From positions 37,493,832 to 37,557,831 of the forward strand of contig NC_081830.1 in assembly GCF_030867095.1 (NCBI RefSeq): DNA of 64,000 bases. The letters are read 5' to 3'. The notes beneath the pieces are model-generated. The model was given only the letters and a program-made list of their open reading frames with translations, was not told the origin of the DNA and ran no database searches. A program made the translations under genes and the position numbers. Position 1 is the stretch's first letter. Each line of letters opens with the position of its first letter. The stretch is from Alligator mississippiensis (Eukaryota; Chordata; Crocodylia; Alligatoridae). Positions 54,351-64,000 of the stretch are shown piece after piece.

Positions 54351-57300
54351 CTGGAAAAGAATGGGGTGCGGCTGGTAACACAGCTGTGTTTGGGTGTGGG
54401 GAACGAGACCAGAGGAGTGAGGAGCATGGAATTGCCCTAGGAACCTTACAGAGCCCAGGAGCAGTGGAGAGACTTGAAAAAAGTGGAGTATCCAAGTGGG
54501 GCAGGGGGAACAACATCTACCCACAGTGGGAACCAGGCAGTGTCTACCCACAGTAGGAACAAGGCAGCGAAGGACATCAAATGTCCTGGAGAATCTGAGC
54601 AAAGGAATGGAGAACAGGAAAGAGGATCAGACTGACAAAGAAGGAGGCATACCTCAAACACTATGATAAAGCCCAGGCGGATGGCTAGTAGGTTCCAGTG
54701 GATGAGTGAGTACTGGCCGGTCACTTCTCTAAAAGCCCGGTACCTGGGAAGATAGCATCCAGTCACAGCTGGGAAAGAGAAGCCCAATACCTACCTTCAC
54801 CTGTAGATTAGAATTTCAACTGCCTCCACTGGCATTTTGACTCAGTCACAAGAGGCACATCAGTTTGCATATCTGACCGTGCATCAGGATTAATTAACAA
54901 AGTATCTTGGTATCTTTTCTTCACTACTCCATGCCCCTCTACATGTATATATGTGCCTCTCCAGGGTTGGCACCAGTTCCATCAGCTATATTATGAATGA
55001 CTCTCTAGGAACACATTGCCAATCCCCAAGACCTGGATGGTTTAGCCAGATTCAAAAAGAGGTTGGATGCATTCTTGGAGGAAAGGGGCATCAATGGTTA
55101 CTGAGCACAGAAGTTAGGGCTACAGCCTCTGAATGAGAACTTCCTAGACCTTCAATTCTGGAGGCTCCAAGTGGGAAAGGAACAAGGGGAAAAAAAAACC
55201 TTGGTCCTATCCTATTCACTCTCCCTTTCACTATCCACTCTCTGCCACTGAGACACAGGCTCATCTTGCCTAGTTTCCTATGTTCTAACCCAATCAATGG
55301 CAGTTCTTATATTCTTATGAGGACACAGATGGGATACATCGTTTTGTCCCAATGAACTGAATTTCTGGGGTTCCTCTCAGCATAGATGGTAAGGGCAGCA
55401 TTTGCAGTAATCCACCAGAAATATTTTAATGTCTTCACATGCTCCAATACCCCTATGGGAACTGGGTCCCCTAGACACAGGCAACATCATTCCCAAGCCC
55501 ACCTTTTGCTCTCCCAACTATCAAGCATGAAGGAGCACAGAGGGAGAAGGCAGTAGCCATCTTGGAGAGAAAATCCAAATGTGCACAAACAAGCAGGAGA
55601 TGGTGCCTCCCTTGGCAGAGGTGGCTCTACTGAGAACCCTGGCAGATGCATTTTACCTGCACGTGATGTTGTACTGGGAGACAAAGGTGGCTGGGGCATA
55701 TGCCAGGGTGAAGTTAACATAGCCACGGAGGTTGCTGGCATAGGTGTACTGATAATAGAGCCGGGGCAGGAAGTCTGAGGTGAAGGCAATCAGGAAGGCC
55801 TGAAAAGAGGAGGGAAACATGATCATGTGGGGTTCTGAGGCCAAGGGGCAGCTTCATATTGTGGAGCCTCTGCCCATATGCTGTTGCTCTGGAGCCTTGC
55901 ATGGCTATAAGGTGCTTGCATGTAGCTCTTGTAGAGACTATGTGGCTGAACCTCCTCTCATTTGGGATGAGTACACATGGCACAAACTCCAGGCAGGTTT
56001 CCCTATGCCTCAACGTTACCCCTGCAGTCTCACACGTGCCCTTGGCTACCAACAATGGATCCTTGCAGTGAGGACTGCAAACCCTTCAGGCTGACACCTC
56101 CCACCACCCACAGCTGGAACCCTTCGTTCTTCAGAGGCAGGCACCTCCTCTAGGACTTCTCATCTCACTGTTTGCTCAACAGCCTTGCTCTTCTACAGCT
56201 GCAGTTGTGATCACCTCAACAAGAGGTCCGGGGTGGTAACATGGATCCTTGAGCTGGGAGATAGGGAAGGCTGGTTCTTCCACTCTTCTCTAGGGTAGAA
56301 GCAGGGAACTGAAGCAGGACCACAGCTCATGGGTCCATCAGATACAGCAGCAGTTTGCATGTGACTTGTCACAGGCAATACTGCATCTACAGCCTGACAC
56401 CACCTGGGGTGTGATTTCACCATCACTTTTTTAATTTAATCCACTAACAAAGATCAAGAAACATTGAGGATCCACCTGCAGCTTCCAAAGGAAGACCAGA
56501 CCCCAAAGCCTACCTGAGTGCATCAGCTGAATGTCACCCCAACTCTGAACAGCTGCCTCTGATGGCCAGTTTCTTTCCCTCCCCCCAGGGGTCCTGCTAG
56601 CACCACTCACATTGCTGATGACTGCCAGGTTGGTGATGACCTCCAGGATATAAAACCAGATGCCAATGCCCTGGGCCCGCTCAGCCACGGGGCGCTGGTA
56701 CTCGCAGACAAACTTCTGTGCATCTACGCGGATCTCCGCCCAGTTGTTGAGCAAGGCAAAGAGGGGTGCCAGGGGGAAGGCAGCCACGAAGATGGTGACA
56801 AACCCAAACTGCAGGACTATGGAGTGTGGGTGGAAAAGACCATCAGGGTGTGGGGCAGGGGAAACAGAGTGGGGAAGGGGGTTGATTGTCTACAGCAATG
56901 CTCATGGCATCTCCTCTAACTTACTGCTACCAAGGGTGCTTTGCTTCCCCCTTCCCTCCTCACCCTCTCTTGGTGTTTAAAGGGCAGACTTGGAAGTCCC
57001 TGGGAAATGCATTCTGATCAAAAGGTCTCTGAGAGCATATTTGCTCCTTGTTCCTGCCTAAAGGCACGCTGGCCTGATTGAAACCTATGCTGCTTGCTAC
57101 CCCTGGGATAAGCCAGCTGGTGCTGACTCACTGCTGCAGCTGGCTCCTTGGGGCACCTGTAAGAAGGGAGGTGAGAGGAGCCTGTGGCAGAGGAAGCTGG
57201 AACATGGAGCAGACTGGGCTGGAGGCCAGGGCAAAACCAAGCCTGGGATGGAGGTTTCCTGTGGAATATTTCTGAGTCTGAAACCAGCTGCAAGGGCTGC

Positions 57301-60300
57301 ACAGGAGCAGAGGGGGGGAACGTACTGCAAGAGCTCAGCTTTTGCTAGGGAAGAAGAAATCTGTCGGGGCCCAGCGTTTCCTAGCAAGGGCGGAGCTGTC
57401 TCCACCTTCAACTGTCCCAGCAATCTCTGCCTCATTACCCCTTGGGCAGAGCATGTCATAGGTGGCATGACTGGGGCTGTGGAGCTGAATGTGGGCGAGC
57501 TGGGAGGCATCGTCAGGACACAGATGATGGCACCTCCAATAAGTGCCCAGCAAGGGCGCTGTGCAGTTGTGTGGCCAACTGCACTCCTCCTCCTCCCCTC
57601 CCCCCCACCTACAAGGAACTTCTGGTTCAGAGATCCATGGCCCCACTGGGCAAGTCTCTCCCCTGCCTGTACTCCCTACCCATTTCCAGGTATTCATCAA
57701 AGAGCCCCTCAGGCACCAACAGCTCACAGTTGCTCTGCCAGGGCGCTGGTGGCACTGGGGCTGAGGAGGCTTCGTTGCTGGTCGTCTTGGAGCGAAGATT
57801 GTACTTTTGCCACCAGCCTTTCAGCTTCCTGGGGGTGGGGGGAGCAGAAGAGGAGGAGCAGTCACGGGCAGGGTATGGCCTCTGCAGATATGGCTGGAAG
57901 CTGCCTGTCTTGTCCTAGGGGCAGTGCTGGGCCCAGGCCTTCAGCTGAATGAGTCAGCGGCACTTTCAGATCACAGCTGGGCAAAGAAAGCCCCTGCCAG
58001 GGTCTTTGTGCCACAGCTGGAAGGACACTACCCTCAGTTGGCAGCCTGAGGAGTTGGCCTATATGGGGCAGAAGATCCCGCACCCCACTTGCCAATGGGA
58101 CTCATGTGGGGAATATGTAAGACTTTGCCCAGATCAAGCCCCTCACCATGCTGCACTGTATCCTGATGCCTCAGCACTGAGGTGACCCACTAGAGTGCGT
58201 GTCCCTGCTGCCCCAGCATGGCACCTGGGGCAAAGCTTGGGGTTGTCTGGCAGCACCTCCCTTCAGTGCAATGGTCCATTGTTCCCCTACCTCTGGGTCC
58301 CAGCTTCTGCCCCCTCCTCCTTCCCCTGGTGCCTTGGCCTTGCTCCTGGCTGTGCTCGGTACTCACGGAAGGACGATTTCTTGCACGTTGTTGATCATCT
58401 GCTTTCCTACCATAATGACCAGCAGCTCCTGGGCAAGTTCGATGAGACAGCCACCAGGGCCACACTGCATGAGACGACAAGAACTGGTTGGCACCAGAGT
58501 GGGGGCTGGAAGCTGGGCTCCCCACAGCTCGGGAATGATGTCAGCAGGGGGTCGGGCTGGCTTCATCCTGACCTGGACTTGCCCCTCCCCTGGGAAAAGC
58601 CACTTCTGACATGCATGGAGTCATGGCTGGACAGACCCCCTAGTACAAGCCTCCTGTACAGAGGTTATATTTAATGTCAGGGATGTTCACTCAGATGAGC
58701 ATGGAGACGAGGTAGCAGGAAGCCCTGAGAAGCTGATCTCAGCACTCAGACTGGTCATAGGTGCTGCAGGGACCATGGCCAAGTGGACCTGCCTGTAGCT
58801 GAGGGGCCTCAGATATTGCTGCTTCCCTCTGGGTAGACAGGCTGTGTCTGGGGGGTGGCAGCCACTCAGGTGAGGGGCTGAGCCTGGCTGCCACCACAGC
58901 ACCTCACTTCAGCTGCTGTTAGGGCAAGTACAGAAGGACCCCAAGCACTGCCCCCTGCAGGTGGTGGGAAGGGCCCCAGGTTCAGACTCTCCAGTAGAGT
59001 GGGCTTCATGTGTGCAGCTGCCAGAACGTGCAGAAGGAAGAGGGTACCTACAGAGCAAGTGTGTACCCTTTGCTGGGGTGCCAGGCAGGAGCCCTGCCCT
59101 GGTACGAGACCCACCAAAGCTTCCCTTCCTGGCTCTTGGAAGGCCATGGATCAGTGCAGGGATCAGAGAGGCCTGATTCTGCCATAGAGCCGTACGTAGA
59201 GAGGCAGGGGAAGTTGGGCAAGGGGGTTCCTGGCACCACAACCGGGTGCATATTCCACCCTTCCTGTGCTGCCCCTCCTCCCCAGAGCCTTGAACAAGCA
59301 ATACCTCCTCGTTGCGGACACTGAACAAAGTCCCGTAGTGCCCCGGGTAGCCGACAAACCTGGAAGAATGGGGATGGAAAAAGAGTGGTAAAGCCAGGCC
59401 TAACCCCCGTTTCCACTTGCCCCAGCCAGCTGGACTGCCTCCCTGGCTGTTCCAGACCCTGAGGCCCTGGCCCATTCCTCAGCCTTGGGCTGAGCAGAAC
59501 CAGGCCAGGGCTCCCTCATGTTCTCCTGCCTCTGCCACTGCTGGCATCTGTTGCTCTGGTGCCTGAGGCCAGTCCTGCTGCTACACGGGAATGGAGGCCA
59601 GTCCCACACATCAGGATACCGGCCATGGAGAAGTCAGTATGTACAGTATTTCTCCATAACTTGCACCCCTTCTACCTAACTGCAGAAGAATGGTGCCTCC
59701 CTGCCCAGCTCTCTTAACAGGCGGCCTCCAGAGGGTACCCAGGTTGGCACTGATGGCACTTCAGTGCTCGTCACCTCCAAGGGGGGTTTCAGTTAGCCTG
59801 TTGTGCACCCTTTTCCTCTCACTGGCTGGGGCTCAGGAGAGTCATGTGCTACCTCCACCCCATCTCTGCTGCTGGCATAGTGGGTGAATCACTTCACTTT
59901 CGCATGCCTGTTTCCCCTCAGCCTTTGCCTGTCTTGGCTCTGTAGGCTGCGTGCTCCTTCCTCAGTGTGGGTGCAACACATCATATGACAGGACCCTGCT
60001 CTCAGTTGGCACCTCTCGGTGCTCCTGCCATCTACCCAAAGCACTGCCCAATAGTTACCTCTGACTGGGCACCCACATGGTCAGCTTGACTTCCTGCAGC
60101 AGCTGCCACATTCCAGCCATGATGCACATTGATGTAGTGGGGACCATGGCTGCCCCCAAGAGAAGCCTGTTTGAGGTGTGGGGCTCCAGTAAGGGCATGA
60201 GCATTTCTATGTGCTTGTTACATTGCTTGAGACACAGCCTTCCTGGATATGAGATTCCACAACCTAAATGAAGGCTATGTGGTCAGCCCACTCTCTGACA

Positions 60301-63300
60301 TGCTCCCTGAAGACTGGGAAGGACACAGGGCTGCATGGTGATCCACTGAGCACAGAAGCCTGACTCCTAGTTTTTCTTACGGCTCCAAGGCTTCTATGGG
60401 AACCCTCAATGCTGCACAGTGCCTCTGGGTGGCAGCAGTGCTTTAGGTTGTCTGTCACTCCCTTTGACGTCAAGCTTCAGAGACCAGTCACCAAAGGCAA
60501 GTGCCACAGGCAGGAACTTCAGAGTCCCCTGAAGCAGGAGCTGGGGGACGTCCCTGCTGCATGGATGGAGCTTCCCTCCCCCAGAGACACCTCACCTGCC
60601 CTTGAAGAAGGCAATGTATATGGGAGAGGAGTAGAAATTGACAAACTGGAAGATGAAAACTTTGAAGGTGAAAGCATCTTCGAACTTGGACTGGGTCCGG
60701 TGCATCTCTGTGACAAGGCAAACACACACAGAGCAGCTGTCAGGCACCCACACTGCTGTAACACTCAAATAGGGCAGGAGTGTTTCCCTGCTGTTCACTA
60801 ATGATGGATGTGGGCAGACAAAACACTTAAAACCAGGGTAACCAGCAATTACATTTGCTTGCTGCACACTCCTGAAGCGGGATGAACTTCACCTAATCCA
60901 GTGGCAAATCCCCCCAGAAAGGACTGGGGGTAAAACTGTCCATGCCATCTGCACACTTCCATACTGGGATAAAAGTTTGTTAAAGTCAGTTGCTCATTGC
61001 CAGCTCCCCTGCTGCCAAGGGACAAGGCACAGTACTAGCACCCGCCTGCCCAAGACAGCTGCCTGCCTGCATGTTCCTCAGCTAGTGACACTTGCATTGA
61101 TGTGCAACTCTGATAAAGTGCATGACAAGGAAAAGCAGTCAGTAAGCCTCAGTCATTTCCAGGTTCCCCTACACACACAACCCTGACCCTGCCAGAAGTA
61201 GGATTGCCACAACTTATGTTCTGCCCTACACAATGTCTAGCTTGTGGGAGGCAGGATAGCACTGTCTAAATAACCACTGTCCCAATACCTTCCCCTAATC
61301 ACCTGAACTCATTCTCCACTCTGGTACTACTTCCTTTTCCCTCAGCACTTCCACTCCTTTCACAGCTCCTGCCTCTTGGTCTTTCTGCTTTTCTCCCCAC
61401 TCATGTCTTTCAAGAAGCTTCTGTTTTATGGAGTAAGCAGCAGCCTGGAGATGAAAGCTCAACTCCCCACCCCCTTACCCCCAGTAGTCACTCATGCCTC
61501 AGTCAGGACAGCAGGCTTTTCCAGCCTGGGCCCAAGTTGGGGCCCAGAGCTCTGTGGTTCCCAGGGGCAGCTAGTGTTTCTCACAGGGATGCTTCAGAGC
61601 AGCCCTCAGGCTACTTCTCTCCCAGGAACCCAGTGCTTCTCCCAAGGAACCTTTCCATCCTGGTGGAGAGTCTCTCTTTCTTCCCTTCTTCCCCACAGCC
61701 AGCAAGCTGTGCAGGAGCCTGTGGCTCCAGGACATGAGACATAAGGGAGCAGGACATCAGACCGAGTGGGGGAAAATAGTTGAAGAATTTGTGCAACTTC
61801 CCCTGTAGGTCAATGCTGTCACTTACCCCACTTGGTCAGGAAATGGGCCAGTGCAATGTAAATTTTGGAGAGCATGAGGATGAAAATGAGATTCACTACT
61901 GAGCCCGTGAGGCTGGCAATGCGTGATGCCTAAAGGAAACAAGCAGAGTAGAAGACAGTGAAGCATAAAGCTCAAGAGACTCGAGCGAGTCTACTAGACC
62001 CATGGGTGATGCTGGAGGGGGGTAGGGTGGTTCTCCATCTTACTGATGCCACGAAGCGAAAGTCCCTAGAACTGGCGACCAGGAGGCTGACGATGGCCCG
62101 GTAGAGTATGATGGAGATGAGGAACATAACCACCACTGAAATCTGCAAACACAACCATGGCAAGGAGCTCACCCAACTGGCTCCATTATTACCCCTGTGG
62201 ACATTCCTGGCTATAGGGAAACTCCATCCTACTGGCAGAAATTACAGAGCTATGGGAGCAGCCAGAAGCAAACCAGGCAGCAGAAAGGAGGCCCAGGCAT
62301 ACATCGAGCCACTGTGCTCTGCACAAGACCCACCATACCCTTACCATCATGATGATGACCATTGATCCAGCCAGGATGCGATGGATCTGGTTCCGCTTAG
62401 GGAAATAGGGTTCCTCCACCCCAGTGATAGGGTTCCTCATCGTCATGGGGGCCATGGCAACAAACTCAGGGCGCGGCCGCTCCTAGGGCAGACGGAAAAG
62501 GCATCATCATGGCTTTGCTTCACTAGGCCTCAGAAGTTTGGCTGTCACATAGGGCCTGTACCTCAATGTCCTCGAAGTCGGAGCAATCCCAGCGGTGTGC
62601 CAGAGTGGCATTCATCCGCTTCCAGTACTCCAAGAACATCACTGCCCACAGGGTCATAAAGATGCTAAAGAAGACGGTCCCACCATGGTCGAAAAGCCGG
62701 CCAGCCTGTAGAGGGGAGTGAGCAGATGAGAGTGAGGGGACTGGCTGGAGGGAGGGGAAGCCGACTCATCCCACAGTGTGGGAGAAGAGACCCTGTGTAG
62801 AGAGCAGTAGGATTAGATTCAACAGCTCTACACCATTCACATCCACAGAGGGGCTGCCCAAAGCAGGTTGGCTGTGAGTACAGCAGTGATAGCCTCATAG
62901 TCCCCAATTCCCTGTAGCATAAGAGCTTGTAGCCACTCTGAGCAGCAGGGAGACTAGACTGGCTGGGCAAAGAAGGGTACCTCAGCACAGTGACAAGCAA
63001 CAGTCCCATTGCACTGTGAACCAGTTATGCAGCCCTAAGTGCCTCACATATGCCCACAGGAGCACTTTCTGGGCTTAGTGCTGTTGCTCTACCCCATGTG
63101 CAAGACAGAACCAGGCAGGAGGCACCAATGTAACCACCACAGAGAGACCCATGTGCTGCTGTCTACGTCAGTCTATGCAAAGGCAGAAGAAAGATGGAAG
63201 GAACTGGATAGTGACTAAATGAGGGGAAAGTGGAGTTGGGGCTTGGAGGTGGGAATTAGGGGAGCATCAGCAAAGCAGGGGGCCACGAGCAGATGCAATA

Positions 63301-63720
63301 GAGCACAGAAGGATGAGGGCAAGAGGAACTGGTAATGGAGCAGGACATGAGAGTGGCAGGGAGGAGTGGCTGGGAGAAGGTGGCTTCCTTTCTGGGGCAC
63401 ATTCCTGTGCTGGGAAGCTTCCTCTAGTGGCAAAGGGCAGAGCAGACCAGTGCCCAAGGCTTGTACTAACAGCTCGGAGCTCACCCCTCCCACTGTGCTC
63501 CCAGCCAGGCTGGGATGGTCCTGGTGCAGGACCAAGGGCCCCCAGCACACAGAAGCTCTTGGTGGGAAACTCCTTAGACCTGGCCCCACAGTGAGATGGA
63601 CCCAGCTGAGCCCCGGCTCTCACCATGAACATGCTGCAGATGCTGGAGAGCAGCCAGTAGGGGCACTTCTTACAGAGTGGGCACATCTGGAACTGATCCT
63701 CACTTTCACAGATCTCTTGC
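54231..63720 (-). CDS. ANO7: ANO7 (anoctamin 7 / TMEM16G), 13 internal exons; 5' end outside window
   Basis: A TMEM16-family multi-pass membrane protein, prostate-restricted in mammals, with uncertain channel or scramblase activity. Exons in coding order: 63624-63720, 62562-62705, 62345-62482, 62044-62142, 61827-61929, 60596-60707, 59305-59359, 58367-58464, 57680-57828, 56611-56816, 55657-55799, 54653-54743, 54231-54350. They total 1,555 bases and 518 codons, joining in frame without a break. Peptides such as [20 protein letters not shown] match human ANO7 closely as I recall it. The TMEM16 calcium-site residues are all present: N and E in [11 protein letters not shown] (helix 6), both E in FDEYLEMV (helix 7), E and D in [10 protein letters not shown] (helix 8). 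The closest alternative would be another anoctamin, but synteny next to HDLBP favours ANO7. The N-terminal cytoplasmic part and the start codon lie past 64000. Confidence 0.93.
54514..54567. repeat. 27-bp tandem duplication in an ANO7 intron
   Basis: Two adjacent 27-base units (54514-54540 and 54541-54567) sharing TCTACCCACAGT and GGCAG differ at four positions. Confidence 0.75.
54653..54743 (-). CDS. ANO7: ANO7 exon: helix 10
   Basis: It encodes [20 protein letters not shown] and then [10 protein letters not shown]. It continues into HVVFFI of the next exon to complete the final membrane helix. Confidence 0.93.
54990..55320 (+). mobile_element. CR1 LINE 3' fragment in an ANO7 intron
   Basis: It contains ACCTGGATGGTTTAGCCAGA, AGAGGTTGGATGCATTCTTG, GCATCAATGGTTACTGAGCA and the tail GGCAGTTCTTATATTCTTAT, all hallmarks of sauropsid CR1 3' ends. 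Orientation is plus, antisense to ANO7. Confidence 0.8.
55657..55799 (-). CDS. ANO7: ANO7 exon: helix 9 region
   Basis: It encodes [39 protein letters not shown] and SQYNITC. NFT and NIT are potential N-glycosylation sites in the last extracellular loop. Confidence 0.93.
56611..56816 (-). CDS. ANO7: ANO7 exon: helices 7 and 8 with calcium-site residues
   Basis: It encodes [20 protein letters not shown], then [13 protein letters not shown] (the E and D of helix 8) and [19 protein letters not shown]. The acceptor is CCATAG at 56817-56822. A nearer CTGCAG at 56809-56814 would break the frame, so it was not chosen. Confidence 0.93.
57680..57828 (-). CDS. ANO7: ANO7 exon: cytoplasmic loop and start of helix 7
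   Basis: It encodes [20 protein letters not shown], a Ser/Ala/Pro-rich linker and [10 protein letters not shown]. The ExxE pair aligns with TMEM16A E702/E705. It ends in phase 1. Confidence 0.93.
58367..58464 (-). CDS. ANO7: ANO7 exon: helix 6 with calcium-site residues
   Basis: It encodes [20 protein letters not shown] and [13 protein letters not shown]. The N and E aligned with TMEM16A N650/E654 are kept. Confidence 0.93.
59305..59359 (-). CDS. ANO7: ANO7 small exon: loop between helices 5 and 6
   Basis: It encodes [18 protein letters not shown] and is only 55 bases. Acceptor CTTCCAG, donor GTATTG. Confidence 0.92.
60596..60707 (-). CDS. ANO7: ANO7 exon: transmembrane helix 5
   Basis: It encodes [20 protein letters not shown] and then [16 protein letters not shown], the most conserved anoctamin stretch. 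It enters and leaves in phase 2-type splits. Confidence 0.94.
61827..61929 (-). CDS. ANO7: ANO7 exon: transmembrane helix 4
   Basis: It encodes [20 protein letters not shown] and then [14 protein letters not shown]. It ends in phase 1, the next exon completing the glutamate of WEMHRT. Confidence 0.93.
62044..62142 (-). CDS. ANO7: ANO7 exon: transmembrane helix 3
   Basis: It encodes [20 protein letters not shown] and then [13 protein letters not shown]. It is 33 codons with an acceptor TTTGCAG. Confidence 0.92.
62345..62482 (-). CDS. ANO7: ANO7 exon: cytoplasmic loop before helix 3
   Basis: It encodes [20 protein letters not shown] and [18 protein letters not shown], ending in the hydrophobic MVIIMM that begins the next helix. 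It is 46 codons, phase 0. Confidence 0.93.
62562..62705 (-). CDS. ANO7: ANO7 exon: transmembrane helix 2 region
   Basis: It encodes [20 protein letters not shown], then [10 protein letters not shown] and [12 protein letters not shown]. It matches the very conserved [10 protein letters not shown] block. It is 48 codons, phase 0. Confidence 0.93.
63624..63720 (-). CDS. ANO7: ANO7 exon: cysteine-rich loop
   Basis: It encodes [20 protein letters not shown] and then [12 protein letters not shown]. The CxxCxxC-like cysteines fit the first extracellular loop conserved in anoctamins. It enters in phase 1 and leaves in phase 0 (donor GTGAGA). Confidence 0.9.
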
Positions 63721-64000
63721 CTGCCAGGGACCAAGAACAGGACAGGAATCAGTGCCAGGTCACAGTCACTATCCCAGGCCTCACCAACATCTCCACTCAT
63801 TGCTGTCGGGGCTCCTTGTCCAGCCCTGGGGCCTAATTCCTCCCTGTGAGGACAGGCAAAGACTCTGTGAGAGCCCACCACTGCAGCTCCTTCCAGAGGG
63901 ACCCCTGGGGGCAAAGCCCTGAGCACATGGCTCTCTGCAGTTCCCCCGGGGACAAGGGAACAAAGCTGGGAATCCCACCAGGTAGCGCAGAGCAGTAGCT
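63721..64000 (-). other. ANO7: ANO7 intron reaching the window edge
   Basis: This is upstream intron sequence. No anoctamin-like peptide could be read in it with confidence. Confidence 0.5.

Larger units (their letters stand above)
54744..63623 (-). other. ANO7: ANO7 introns
   Basis: Introns of roughly 0.1-1.2 kb. Apart from the CR1 fragment and C-rich strings near 57597-57608, I see nothing recognisable. Longer open frames on both strands around 57.2-59.5 kb follow the higher GC content there and are not supported by homology or splice structure. Confidence 0.55.

Noticed and set aside
56809-56814. CTGCAG as an alternative acceptor for the ANO7 helix 7 exon
   Set aside because: It would shift the frame. 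CCATAG at 56817-56822 restores VLQFGF in frame with the previous exon.
57200-59500. Plus- and minus-strand frames of 100-234 codons across ANO7 introns
   Set aside because: They overlap real ANO7 exons in the wrong frame or cross splice sites, with no recognisable domains.

Overview
This is a vertebrate nuclear genome window holding parts of three neighbouring genes: the 5' part of SEPT2 (septin 2, minus strand, left), the whole coding part of HDLBP (vigilin, plus strand, centre) and most of ANO7 (anoctamin 7, minus strand, right). Human chromosome 2q37 has the same gene order and orientation. Introns are GT-AG and mostly short. The mobile DNA is CR1 LINE 3' ends, short hAT-type elements with 8-bp target duplications and one Penelope-like fragment. 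The CR1 tails and hAT families look sauropsid, most like a crocodilian and next a turtle. This is inferred from remembered repeat consensus, not from a search.

Layout. Positions 1-8.7 kb are SEPT2: the start-codon exon, the N-terminal exon and the P-loop exon, separated by long AT-rich introns. Positions 8.3-9.6 kb are a CpG island with NRF1 and YY1 motifs, probably a divergent SEPT2/HDLBP promoter. Positions 9.6-20.8 kb and 21.8-28.5 kb are non-coding and probably HDLBP 5' introns. They surround a second CpG island (20.8-21.6 kb) with Sp1, CCAAT and TATA-like motifs. Positions 28.57-49.77 kb carry 26 HDLBP coding exons that join in frame to a 1,264-residue protein with 14 KH modules plus one degenerate N-terminal one. 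The HDLBP 3' UTR runs to a poly(A) signal near 50.2 kb or 52.1 kb. Positions 54.2-63.7 kb carry 13 ANO7 exons (518 codons). A weaker candidate for the ANO7 last exon lies at 53.1-53.2 kb, and its 5' exons lie beyond the window.

The three products act in separate processes: a septin filament GTPase, a multi-KH RNA-binding protein linked to ER-bound mRNAs and lipoprotein biology, and a TMEM16-family membrane protein. They share a locus, not a pathway. I found no new multi-gene system. The most unusual DNA is a Penelope-like inverted pair with decayed hammerhead-ribozyme cores (14.35-14.75 kb), a large imperfect foldback downstream of HDLBP (53.47-53.91 kb), and two clean intronic hairpins (11.30-11.38 kb and 46.61-46.65 kb).
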